A stretch of DNA of 5,029 nucleotides from Anaerolineae bacterium (GCA_016213455.1 JACRAG010000078.1:1-5029), one strand, 5' to 3'. Counted from the stretch's first letter, positions 1 through 5,029 are shown. Numbers and translations are program-made. The notes: generated from the letters alone by a model not told the origin.

Positions 1-241
1 ATTTTTCGCTGTCGCTGGCAAACCGGTCGATGGGTGGGTCAAAAAGGGGATGGTTGTGTAGTGGGATTGAACTCATGAAATGGATTATAACGCAATCCTC
101 CGAGGGTACTTTTCCGGGATGGCGGGCATGTTATACTTGAAACTTGTAAGAAAACACCCCACCATCCCCATCCCACAGCTCTTATTTCTTGTAAAGCAAG
201 ATCATACGCAGGCTTTGGGATTGAAAGAACAGGCATTTGCG
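1..241. other. Left-edge region without a supportable gene
   Basis: No reading frame here looks like a conserved protein. One plus frame enters from the left edge and stops at TAG 59-61. It gives 19 residues (FFAVAGKPVDGWVKKGMVV), which could be the tail of a gene outside the window, but this is too short to identify. The frame of the downstream methyltransferase stays open back to an ATG at 80. The extra 54 residues look like non-coding translation, and that ATG has no ribosome binding site. A 9-bp inverted pair (GGGGATGGT near 45, ACCATCCCC near 161) is present but is probably chance in a G/C-run-rich stretch. Confidence 0.5.
129..137 (+). promoter_or_regulatory. Possible extended -10 promoter for the methyltransferase-proC unit
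   Basis: The string TGTTATACT has the extended -10 form TG-N-TATAAT, with TATACT matching five of six bases at 132-137. No good -35 hexamer sits 16-18 bp upstream (109-114 is CTTTTC), which extended -10 promoters can tolerate. Transcription would begin near 144 and leave a leader of about 100 nt before the chosen ATG at 242. This also argues against the ATG at 80, which would lie upstream of the transcript start. Sequence inference only. Confidence 0.25.
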
Positions 242-1141
242 ATGAAAACCACCGTCCCACCACCCTCCCTTCAAGTGCTATCTTCCCCCGCCTGGAAGGA
301 TTATGTCTTGCTGGACAGCGGCAATGGTCGCCGGTTGGAAAAATTTGGCGAAGTGATTGTCATACGCCCGGATGCTGAAGCCATCTGGACTCCGGCGCTC
401 CCGGATAAGGATTGGCAGGCAGCCGCTGCGCAATTTGTGCCCGGGCAGGAAGAGAACGGCGGGCATTGGGAGTGGAAGGGACCTGAGGTAACGCGCTGGC
501 CTTTGGAGTACCGCGGAATGAGATTCTGGCTGCAGCCGGGAGGCTCCAAGCAGTTGGGGGTTTTTCCTGAACAGGCAGTGCAATGGGATTGGATTGAAGC
601 GCAGGTGAAGGCTGCGAGCCGGCCCGTACAGGTGCTCAATATGTTTGGTTACACCGGTTTGGCATCCTTGGCGGCGGCGCGCGCAGGCGCGGCGGTGGCG
701 CATGTGGATGCTTCGCGCAAGGTGATTGGCTGGGCGCGCGAAAATCAAGCGTTGAGCGGGCTCGAGTCTGCGCCGGTCCGCTGGCTGTTGGACGATGCAC
801 TCAAGTTTGTGCGCCGTGAAGGCCGGCGCGGCAGTGGATATGATGGACTGATCCTGGATCCGCCCAAGTTTGGGCGAGGACCGAAGGGTGAAGTGTGGGA
901 GTTTTATAAATTACTGCCTGAACTGCTGGATGCCTGTGCGCAGGCACTCAGCGCGCAGCCGCGCTTTGTTCTGCTGACCGCTTATGCGGTCAAAGCCTCT
1001 TCAATTACGTTATATTACGCCGTGGAAGAAATGATGCGGCGTTTTGGCGGTCACACAGAAGCCGGAGAAGTGGTGTTGGTGGAAAAGAGCGCCGGACGCC
1101 AGCTCTCCACAGCGATATTTGCGCGCTGGAGCGCATCATAA
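242..1141 (+). CDS. Class I SAM-dependent methyltransferase, RlmI/COG1092-like
   Basis: The 299-residue cytosolic protein is predicted to transfer a methyl group from S-adenosylmethionine, most likely to RNA. The C-terminal two thirds form a Rossmann-like methyltransferase fold. Motif I is VLNMFGYTG (131-139), the ribose-binding acidic residue is in VDAS (D156), a DD pair lies at 184-185, and motif IV is DPPKFGRG (206-213). The stretch GVFPEQAVQWDW (106-117) resembles the segment just before motif I in RlmI/RlmK-type rRNA methyltransferases. The N-terminal 100 residues (for example LLDSGNGRRLEKFG) are conserved-looking, but I do not recognise a clear PUA domain. The region after strand 5 reads LLTAYAVKAS, without the cysteine expected of m5C enzymes, so the target base is uncertain. 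I chose ATG 242 because protein-like sequence begins there; its ribosome site (AGG at 231-233) is weak. The stop TAA overlaps an unused ATG at 1141, and proC follows at once. Confidence 0.85.
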   Translation: MKTTVPPPSLQVLSSPAWKDYVLLDSGNGRRLEKFGEVIVIRPDAEAIWTPALPDKDWQAAAAQFVPGQEENGGHWEWKGPEVTRWPLEYRGMRFWLQPGGSKQLGVFPEQAVQWDWIEAQVKAASRPVQVLNMFGYTGLASLAAARAGAAVAHVDASRKVIGWARENQALSGLESAPVRWLLDDALKFVRREGRRGSGYDGLILDPPKFGRGPKGEVWEFYKLLPELLDACAQALSAQPRFVLLTAYAVKASSITLYYAVEEMMRRFGGHTEAGEVVLVEKSAGRQLSTAIFARWSAS

Positions 1142-1142
1142 T

Positions 1143-1150
1143 GGAGGAGA
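1143..1150 (+). promoter_or_regulatory. Ribosome binding site that sets the proC start
   Basis: GGAGGAGA sits 5 nt before ATG 1156. It overlaps the earlier in-frame ATG at 1141, so that ATG cannot use it. This fixes the proC start at 1156 and leaves a 14-nt gap after the methyltransferase stop. Confidence 0.8.
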
Positions 1151-1155
1151 AGCCC

Positions 1156-1995
1156 ATGTCGGAATGCAAACGAATTGCCCTGATTGGCCCCGGCGCGATG
1201 GGAGAAGCCATCGTCGGCGGGTTGCTGCGAAAAAATGTCACCAACCCGGAATGCATTCGGGCATCGGGTCCGCTGGCAGCGCGCGTGGAAACCCTGCATA
1301 CGTGCTATGGAATCCAGGCTTATACGGATAACCGGGCGGCAGTGGATGGGGCAGAGGTGGTTATTCTGGCGGTGAAGCCGCAGAAACTGAGCCGGGTAAT
1401 GTCCGGGCTGCAGGGTTGTATTTCCCCCGATGCGCTGGTTGTTTCCATCATCGCGGGTGCTACCATTGCCACGCTGGCTGAAGGGCTGGCACATCCTGCA
1501 GTGGTGCGCGCCATGCCCAACACCCCCGCACAGATCGGCGAGGGCATCACCGTCTGGACGGCGTCGCCGGTTGTTTCTGAAGAGCAGTTGGCGCTGGCGC
1601 GGCAGGTGCTGCAGGCGTTGGGGCAGGAAGTCTTTGTGGAAGAAGAAAATTATCTGGACATGGCGACTGCGCTTTCCGGCACCGGACCAGCCTATGTCTT
1701 CCTGTTCATGGAGGCGCTGATCGACGCTGGTGTCCACATGGGGTTCCCGCGGCGGATTGCCGAGCAGCTGGTTACCCAGACATTATTGGGTTCAGTGGAA
1801 TACTATCAAAAATTAGCCATCCATCCCGCTCAGCTGCGCAACCAGGTCACATCACCTGGCGGAACATCGGCTGAAGCGTTGTATTATCTGGAGAAAGCCG
1901 GATTCCGCACCGCGATATCGCGGGCTATTTGGGCGGCGTATGAACGCAGCCAGGAATTGGGCAAGGGCTTGAACAGTAAAGCGCCTGAGAAATGA
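1156..1995 (+). CDS. proC: Pyrroline-5-carboxylate reductase
   Basis: The enzyme performs the last step of proline synthesis, reducing 1-pyrroline-5-carboxylate to L-proline with NAD(P)H in the cytosol. The 279-residue length is close to the family norm of about 270. The N-terminal Rossmann fold carries the dinucleotide motif GPGAMG (11-16). AVKPQ (72-76) and VRAMPNTPAQIGEG (117-130) are typical ProC blocks. The C-terminal dimerisation and active-site domain contains ALSGTGPAYVF (172-182) and the family signature around VTSPGGTSAEAL (231-242). No key motif is missing. It probably shares a transcript with the upstream methyltransferase (14 nt apart) and ends in a strong hairpin starting at its last stop base. 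No proA or proB is in the window, so the proline pathway is scattered or lies outside it. Confidence 0.97.
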   Translation: MSECKRIALIGPGAMGEAIVGGLLRKNVTNPECIRASGPLAARVETLHTCYGIQAYTDNRAAVDGAEVVILAVKPQKLSRVMSGLQGCISPDALVVSIIAGATIATLAEGLAHPAVVRAMPNTPAQIGEGITVWTASPVVSEEQLALARQVLQALGQEVFVEEENYLDMATALSGTGPAYVFLFMEALIDAGVHMGFPRRIAEQLVTQTLLGSVEYYQKLAIHPAQLRNQVTSPGGTSAEALYYLEKAGFRTAISRAIWAAYERSQELGKGLNSKAPEK

Positions 1996-2031
1996 AACAA
2001 ATGGGAGACCGCACTGGTCTCCCATTTGTTT
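1995..2031. terminator. Bidirectional intrinsic terminator between proC and the small membrane gene
   Basis: A perfect 16-bp stem pairs 1995-2010 (AAACAAATGGGAGACC) with 2016-2031 around a 5-nt loop GCACT. The plus transcript ends in TTTGTTTT. The minus transcript ends in TTTGTTTCATTT, so both strands have U-rich tails. The stem starts on the last base of the proC stop and reaches the first base of the convergent gene's stop codon, so one compact element serves both genes. Confidence 0.9.
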
Positions 2032-2246
2032 TAAATGACCGGAAAGGCCTGTACCAGGTCAAACCAGCGGGTGTTGAAAATGAATGACATGAGAATGAAT
2101 ACGAAGATGATAAACAGAAAGAAGCCGCAGCCGCAGCCCAAGCAGGAGCCGCTTTTCCACCCGATGGTGCGCTGCAGCCAGTTGTAAATACTGTTGAGAA
2201 TGCCAATTCTCAATAAACCGAGCAAGCAACCAGGACGATGATCCAT
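2031..2246 (-). CDS. Small Cys-rich single-pass membrane protein, unknown function
   Basis: I do not recognise a named family. The 71-residue product has three visible parts. Residues 1-30 form a likely amphipathic helix with basic residues (ILNSIYNWLQRTIGW). A cysteine cluster CLGCGC follows at 35-40 (pattern CxxCxC). One transmembrane segment spans about 41-57 (GFFLFIIFVFILMSFIF) and is followed by a short conserved-looking tail, NTRWFDLVQAFPVI. C7 is the only other cysteine. A very good ribosome site (GAGGAGA, 7 nt before the ATG), a stop placed exactly at a terminator, and membrane-protein composition argue for a real gene. No signal peptidase site is seen. The cysteines could bind metal, form disulfides or be lipidated; nothing in the sequence decides this. 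No clear promoter was found upstream on the minus strand. Confidence 0.75.
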   Translation of the reverse strand: MDHRPGCLLGLLRIGILNSIYNWLQRTIGWKSGSCLGCGCGFFLFIIFVFILMSFIFNTRWFDLVQAFPVI

Positions 2247-2252
2247 AGAAAT

Positions 2253-2259
2253 TCTCCTC
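2253..2259 (-). promoter_or_regulatory. Ribosome binding site of the small membrane protein gene
   Basis: On the minus strand GAGGAGA precedes the ATG at 2246-2244 by about 6-7 nt. It supports translation of this short gene and favours the 71-residue frame over an overlapping 93-residue minus frame that has no such site. Confidence 0.75.
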
Positions 2260-2322
2260 TAGAATTGATTCGATCTTTGGTGTGATGCACCTGATCCTGT
2301 ATACGTATTAGAAAGAGAAAGT

Positions 2323-2359
2323 TTGCGCGGTCGCGCTGATTCGTTATAATGAGTATAAT
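2323..2359 (+). promoter_or_regulatory. Promoter with two TATAAT boxes for the AHSA1-PDZ-DinB gene
   Basis: Two perfect -10 hexamers lie at 2345-2350 and 2354-2359, 9 bp apart. The first has a partial -35 (TTGCGC, 2323-2328) with a 16-bp spacer; the second has none that I can see. Expected starts near 2357 or 2366 give a leader of 30-40 nt that includes the AGGAGG site. The spacer contains GCGCG-GT-CGCGC (2325-2336), a short perfect dyad overlapping the -35, where a regulator might bind. Confidence 0.6.
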
Positions 2360-2384
2360 TTCAACACATGATATCCACAAATTC

Positions 2385-2390
2385 AGGAGG
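2385..2390 (+). promoter_or_regulatory. Ribosome binding site that sets the start of the fusion gene
   Basis: A consensus AGGAGG stands 6 nt before ATG 2397. The frame is open further upstream to an ATG at 2349, but that codon lies inside the -10 region and would not be transcribed, so 2397 is the start. Confidence 0.85.
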
Positions 2391-2396
2391 CCCGGC

Positions 2397-3602
2397 ATGA
2401 GTACCAGTTTGAAATTAGTGCAGACGATCGGCGCGCCTGCGGCGCTGGTTTATCGCGCCTTTACCAATTCAACGGCGCTGCGAGAGTGGTTGTGTGACAC
2501 GGCAACGGTCGAGCCAAAAGCCGGTGGGCGGTTTTATCTGGCCTGGAATAATGGATATTATGCGACGGGCGAATATGTGAAATTGACCCCGGAAAAGGAA
2601 GTTATTTTTATCTGGCATGGACGGGATGACCCTGCACCGAGCCGGGCAACTGTGCACATTGAGGCGTTGGACAGCGGTAGCACGACCCTTTCACTCGAGC
2701 ATACCGGGCTGGATGTGACCCCGCAGTGGGAAAAAGCCAAGGACGAAATTTCACGCGGCTGGAACATGGGGCTGGAGAACCTGGTGTCGGTTCTGGAAGA
2801 CGGGCCTGATTTGCGCATCGTCAACAGGCCCATGATGGGCGTGCTTTTTGGCGATTACAACGCCAAAAAAGCTGAAGAATTGGGCATCCCGGTGAAAGAA
2901 GGCCTGCGGATTGAAGGCACGGTGGAAGGGCTGGGGGCCAAAAAAGCCGGGTTGATCAAGAACGATGTGATTGTGAGCTTCAATGGCAAGCCTGCGCCGG
3001 ATTTCCCGGCTTTGGTGACCGAACTGCAGAATAAAAAGGCGGGTGATATCGTGGAGGTTGGTATCTATCGCGGGGCTGAAAAGAAGCGCATCGCGATGGA
3101 ATTGAGCCGCCGCCCGCTGCCTGAGATCCCCGCGACACCCCGCGCGTTTGCCGAGGCGCTGAAGCAGCATTACCTCCAGGGAGATACACTGCTGGCGGAT
3201 GTGCTCAAGGATGTATCTGACCTGGAAGCAGCCTTTAAGCCCACGCCGGACGAATGGTGCGCCAAAGAAGTGCTGGCACACCTGATTCATGGCGAGCGCG
3301 ATACGCACAGTTATATCAACGATATTGTATCGAGCCAGGAACGGGTGGCCGACGGATATGGTGATAATTTCCAGGCGCGGATTGCTGCCACGGTTGAAGT
3401 GTACCGTTCCGTGGATAACCTGGTCGGTGAATTGAAACGCTGCGAAGAAGAAACCGTGTTCATGATCGGGCACCTGCCAGACAACTTTGTCAAGAACAAA
3501 GCCAGTTATTGGCGGTTGGCCTTCTCGCTGCTGCAGTTCCCGGAACATACCAAGGAACATGCCGAACAAATTAAAGCCGCTGTCGCGGCTGGAAGAAAAT
3601 AG
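2397..3602 (+). CDS. Three-domain protein: AHSA1/SRPBCC, PDZ, DinB-like
   Basis: The 401-residue protein has no signal peptide or membrane segment and should be cytosolic. Residues 1-135 match the AHSA1-type SRPBCC (START-like) fold: a VYRAFTNSTALREWL start, a GGRFYLAW strand, a GEYVKLTPEKEVIFIW block, a TTLSLEHTGL strand and a final helix GWNMGLENLVSVLEDG. Residues 145-237 look like a PDZ domain of the HtrA-associated kind, with GLGAKKAGLIKNDVIVSFNG (178-197) as its most typical stretch. Residues 248-401 resemble DinB-like four-helix bundles, with PDEWCAKEVLAHLIHGE (284-300) and HTKEHAEQI (384-392). H295, H384 and H388 would be the metal-binding histidine triad. The catalytic or binding role is unknown. 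AHSA1 proteins bind hydrophobic ligands or assist Hsp90-type partners, and DinB-like proteins include thiol-dependent metalloenzymes. It stands alone with its own promoter and terminator. Domain calls come from visible motifs and the exact boundaries are approximate. Confidence 0.85.
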   Translation: MSTSLKLVQTIGAPAALVYRAFTNSTALREWLCDTATVEPKAGGRFYLAWNNGYYATGEYVKLTPEKEVIFIWHGRDDPAPSRATVHIEALDSGSTTLSLEHTGLDVTPQWEKAKDEISRGWNMGLENLVSVLEDGPDLRIVNRPMMGVLFGDYNAKKAEELGIPVKEGLRIEGTVEGLGAKKAGLIKNDVIVSFNGKPAPDFPALVTELQNKKAGDIVEVGIYRGAEKKRIAMELSRRPLPEIPATPRAFAEALKQHYLQGDTLLADVLKDVSDLEAAFKPTPDEWCAKEVLAHLIHGERDTHSYINDIVSSQERVADGYGDNFQARIAATVEVYRSVDNLVGELKRCEEETVFMIGHLPDNFVKNKASYWRLAFSLLQFPEHTKEHAEQIKAAVAAGRK

Positions 3603-3624
3603 GCAAACACGATTTGGGTTTTTC

Positions 3625-3660
3625 ACAAAAAGAGAGCGCCGCGCGGCGTTCTCTTTTTGT
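3625..3660. terminator. Bidirectional intrinsic terminator between two convergent genes
   Basis: Bases 3625-3640 pair with 3645-3660 in a 16-bp stem with one G-U pair (3636/3649) around a GCGC loop. The core is GC-rich and the base of the stem is an A5/T5 run, which gives a T run on the 3' side in both directions. It lies 22 bp after the fusion-gene stop and 3 bp beyond the isomerase stop, so it serves both. Confidence 0.88.
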
Positions 3661-3663
3661 GGG

Positions 3664-4458
3664 TTATGCAGACAGGCTGCGCATTACCGCTAATGCCCTG
3701 GGGGCTTGCTCCTGAAAATGCGTATAACCGGCTTCCAGGCTGATCTGCCGGTCATAACCGGCTTTCTTTAATTGGGTAAAGAAGGCGCGCCCGGGTTCAT
3801 CCTCAACCAGCGGGTAAAGCCGTTCCACGGGTTCGGCAAAATGGGCATGGGCGAGCCAGTCTTTGGCGGTGACGGCAATGCCGTAATCTTCCTGTTCACG
3901 ATACAGGTGATAAATGTCCAGTAGCAGGCGGACGTTGGGGTGGTTGACCAGTTTAGCCAGGCTGTAAGCCTCGGCGGCTGAGTTGATGATGTTGGTTTCA
4001 CCCTGATTGAGGTGCTCGATGGCGATGGTGATGCGATGTCGGGCAGCCATTTCGCCGGCAATGCGCAGCATTTGCACCAATTGTGCCCAGGCCTGCTCCA
4101 ACGGATATCCGTCTGGCACCCGGCGAGCCGCACCGCTGCCGAAGACGATGGTTCGCGCGTCCAGGCGGGCGGCCCGTTCCAGTGCCAGATCCAGATAATC
4201 GGAGATGGCTTTCGGGTCTGCGGCAGGTCCGGTGAGGGGCAGGGTGCCTGGAAAGAACACATTGCAGGCAGCGCAGGGAATACCGGCGGCATCCAGGCTG
4301 CGCAAAGTTTGCTTAAATTCTACGTCGCTTTGCGCAGCGACGGCCGAGAGTGGCAGCTCAACATAATCAAAGCCGGCCTGTCGGGCCGCAGCAAAGAAAG
4401 GGAACTCGGCGCCATCTTCATTTTTGCCGGTCAGAAAACCGCAAATGCCAAATTTCAT
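3664..4458 (-). CDS. Sugar (phosphate) isomerase/epimerase-like TIM-barrel protein
   Basis: The 264-residue protein belongs to the xylose isomerase-like TIM-barrel superfamily (AP endonuclease family 2 fold), which includes D-tagatose 3-epimerase, hydroxypyruvate isomerase and many sugar isomerases. The four metal ligands seem intact: E148 (IAIEHLNQGETN), D181 (LLLDIYHLY), H206 (AHAHFAEP) and E242 (ISLEAGY). Their spacing closely follows that of D-tagatose 3-epimerase, with H184 in the DxxH position. A divalent-metal keto-sugar isomerase or epimerase is therefore likely, but the substrate cannot be read from sequence. The N-terminus MKFGICGFL is typical. I chose ATG 4458 because GGGAGGA lies 4-5 nt upstream; an in-frame ATG at 4515 has no such site. 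No sugar transporter or kinase is adjacent. The gene diverges from comM and converges on the fusion gene. Confidence 0.88.
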   Translation of the reverse strand: MKFGICGFLTGKNEDGAEFPFFAAARQAGFDYVELPLSAVAAQSDVEFKQTLRSLDAAGIPCAACNVFFPGTLPLTGPAADPKAISDYLDLALERAARLDARTIVFGSGAARRVPDGYPLEQAWAQLVQMLRIAGEMAARHRITIAIEHLNQGETNIINSAAEAYSLAKLVNHPNVRLLLDIYHLYREQEDYGIAVTAKDWLAHAHFAEPVERLYPLVEDEPGRAFFTQLKKAGYDRQISLEAGYTHFQEQAPRALAVMRSLSA

Positions 4459-4462
4459 AGTA

Positions 4463-4469
4463 TCCTCCC
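4463..4469 (-). promoter_or_regulatory. Ribosome binding site of the isomerase gene
   Basis: On the minus strand GGGAGGA precedes ATG 4458 by 4 nt. It chooses this start over in-frame ATG codons at 4473 and 4515. Confidence 0.8.
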
Positions 4470-4503
4470 GCATGATTGCCCCTGGAATCTGGCTTGGGAA
4501 GTC

Positions 4504-4548
4504 AATCCGGCTCACAGGCCGGTTTCACGTTTCTGCCATATCCGGATT
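4504..4548. repeat. Inverted AATCCGG/CCGGATT pair in the divergent intergenic region
   Basis: AATCCGG (4504-4510) and CCGGATT (4542-4548) are perfect 7-bp inverted copies. A nested hairpin, CCGGC-TCACAG-GCCGG (4507-4522), shares the left copy. The right copy ends 2 bp before the comM -35. On the minus strand the left copy runs into TTGACT (4505-4500), though no matching -10 follows. The pair could be operator half-sites for the divergent genes, or chance. Confidence 0.3.
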
Positions 4549-4550
4549 AT

Positions 4551-4579
4551 TTGACATTTTACCAGAGGCCATCTAAACT
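4551..4579 (+). promoter_or_regulatory. Sigma70-type promoter of comM
   Basis: A perfect TTGACA (4551-4556), a 17-bp spacer and TAAACT (4574-4579, four of six) form a strong core promoter. The expected start, 6-8 bp after the -10, falls on or next to the comM ATG at 4586. The transcript would therefore be leaderless, and no Shine-Dalgarno sequence is present before this ATG. Confidence 0.7.
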
Positions 4580-4585
4580 AACCGC

Positions 4586-4810
4586 ATGCTTTCCTGTGTG
4601 CATTCCTGCGCGGTGATTGGCCTGGAGGGGGTGATCGTTGAGGTGGAAGTTGACACCGGTCCCGGTCTCCCTGGTATTGTGATTGTTGGCTTGCCTGACG
4701 CAGCGGTTCAGGAGAGCCGCGAGCGGGTGCAGTCGGCGGTGAAGAATTCCGGTCTGGCATTTCCACGCAAGCGGGTGACCGTCAATCTGGCGCCGGCTTC
4801 GGTGCGAAAA
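4586..4810 (+). CDS. comM: ComM/YifB Mg-chelatase-like ATPase, N-terminal fragment
   Basis: Residues 1-75 match the N-terminal Lon-protease-like (ChlI-type, S5-fold) domain of the YifB/ComM family: [31 protein letters not shown] (18-48) and the block [15 protein letters not shown] (61-75). The full protein is about 500 residues with an AAA+ ATPase core. In Proteobacteria ComM is a helicase that helps integrate DNA during natural transformation; the role in other phyla is less clear. Homology stops near 4810, where the sequence becomes antisense serS. The frame stays open without a stop to the window edge (73 more codons), but those codons look nothing like ComM and are probably not real coding sequence. 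The start is fixed by homology; there is no ribosome site, consistent with leaderless expression. Confidence 0.85.
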
Positions 4811-4956
4811 CAGTGGCTGATACCCGCGATCTTGAGCGGAAGTTGTTCCTCATCGAATGTCTGGCCGCTGTACAGGCCGCCCAACGTGATTTCGGCCGTG
4901 CCCACCAAGCTCAGGTCGGAATTCTCGATGCTGTACACCTGGGTTTCCGGTCCGCG
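4789..4956 (-). pseudogene. serS: Internal fragment of seryl-tRNA synthetase, inverted relative to comM
   Basis: Read on the minus strand, these 56 codons give the catalytic core of a Ser[17 protein letters not shown], then [11 protein letters not shown] with the serine-binding TxE loop, DEEQLPLK, and class II motif 2 as [10 protein letters not shown]. SerRS attaches serine to tRNA-Ser, and a full enzyme is about 420 residues. Both ends are missing. After EAGA a real SerRS would continue with a glycine-containing loop (AGRxTRG-like), but the sequence instead runs into antisense comM at 4788. Upstream of RGPE the frame remains open to the window edge, but residues such as [14 protein letters not shown] do not resemble the expected GTGFxP-type lead-in. 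It cannot be a functional gene as it stands; it is a rearranged or chimeric piece. Confidence 0.8.
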
Positions 4957-5029
4957 ACGCATCGCAGACCGAACGCGTGGAGAGGACATGTCCAACAAGC
5001 ACCGAACGGTGAGCACGCTGTGGCAGGGA

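Noticed and set aside
62..225. Direct repeat TGGGATTGAA at 62-71 and 216-225
   Set aside because: A 10-bp repeat 154 bp apart with no extension or third copy is compatible with chance and does not suggest an attachment site or CRISPR.
80..241. N-terminal extension of the methyltransferase from ATG 80
   Set aside because: There is no ribosome site, the 54 extra residues look non-coding, and the family-like sequence starts at 242. A possible -10 lies downstream of ATG 80.
1051..1737. Open minus-strand frame of 228 codons opposite proC
   Set aside because: It is antisense to a well-conserved proC, its composition is typical of antisense translation (many H, R, Q), and no start signal is present.
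2751..3626. Long open minus-strand frame of 291 codons opposite the PDZ and DinB domains
   Set aside because: It is fully antisense to a gene with clear domains, has no ribosome site, and its translation is rich in H, R, Q and F without recognisable motifs. It also spans the terminator hairpin.
4477..4505. Minus-strand promoter for the isomerase using TTGACT (4505-4500)
   Set aside because: The position 17 bp downstream reads GGGGCA, not a -10 box, and nearby alternatives are poor. The promoter remains unidentified.
4012..4554. Open plus-strand frame of 180 codons opposite the isomerase
   Set aside because: The minus strand carries the intact active-site residues and a strong ribosome site. 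The plus frame has no motif and runs through the intergenic promoter region.
4811..5029. Continuation of the comM frame to the window edge as a novel fusion domain
   Set aside because: The frame is open only because it runs antisense to a serS fragment. The translated residues show no ComM or other domain similarity.

Overview
The window reads as ordinary bacterial chromosome of fairly high GC, with Shine-Dalgarno-led genes, tidy intrinsic terminators and sigma70-type promoters. The mix of genes (a stand-alone RlmI-like methyltransferase, proC, an AHSA1 protein, a xylose-isomerase-like TIM barrel and a comM start) would suit a Chloroflexota/Anaerolineae-type genome. That placement is an inference from gene style only; no rRNA or marker gene is present to confirm it.

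Layout. Bases 1-241 hold no gene I can support. A plus-strand pair follows: a class I SAM-dependent methyltransferase (242-1141) and proC, pyrroline-5-carboxylate reductase (1156-1995). They are 14 nt apart and probably co-transcribed. A 16-bp perfect hairpin at 1995-2031 ends proC. It also ends a convergent minus-strand gene (2031-2246) for a 71-residue Cys-rich single-pass membrane protein, whose stop codon touches the hairpin. A 150-bp divergent intergenic region carries two perfect TATAAT boxes. These lead into a 401-residue plus-strand protein (2397-3602) that joins three domains: AHSA1/SRPBCC, PDZ and DinB-like. A second shared hairpin (3625-3660) separates it from a convergent minus-strand sugar isomerase/epimerase-like TIM barrel (3664-4458).

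The right end is abnormal. A strong promoter (TTGACA, 17 bp, TAAACT) starts comM as an apparently leaderless gene at 4586. After about 75 codons the ComM homology stops and the sequence becomes the antisense of a seryl-tRNA synthetase core (minus strand, 4789-4956). The join lies in about 22 nt compatible with both proteins. It may be an amplification or assembly chimera or a real microhomology inversion. Beyond 4956 the SerRS similarity also fades.

The genes do not form one pathway. They are housekeeping or accessory single genes in short transcription units. I see no CRISPR array, tRNA, rRNA, insertion sequence or defence system. The most unusual intact item is the AHSA1-PDZ-DinB fusion; the most unusual structural item is the comM/serS junction.
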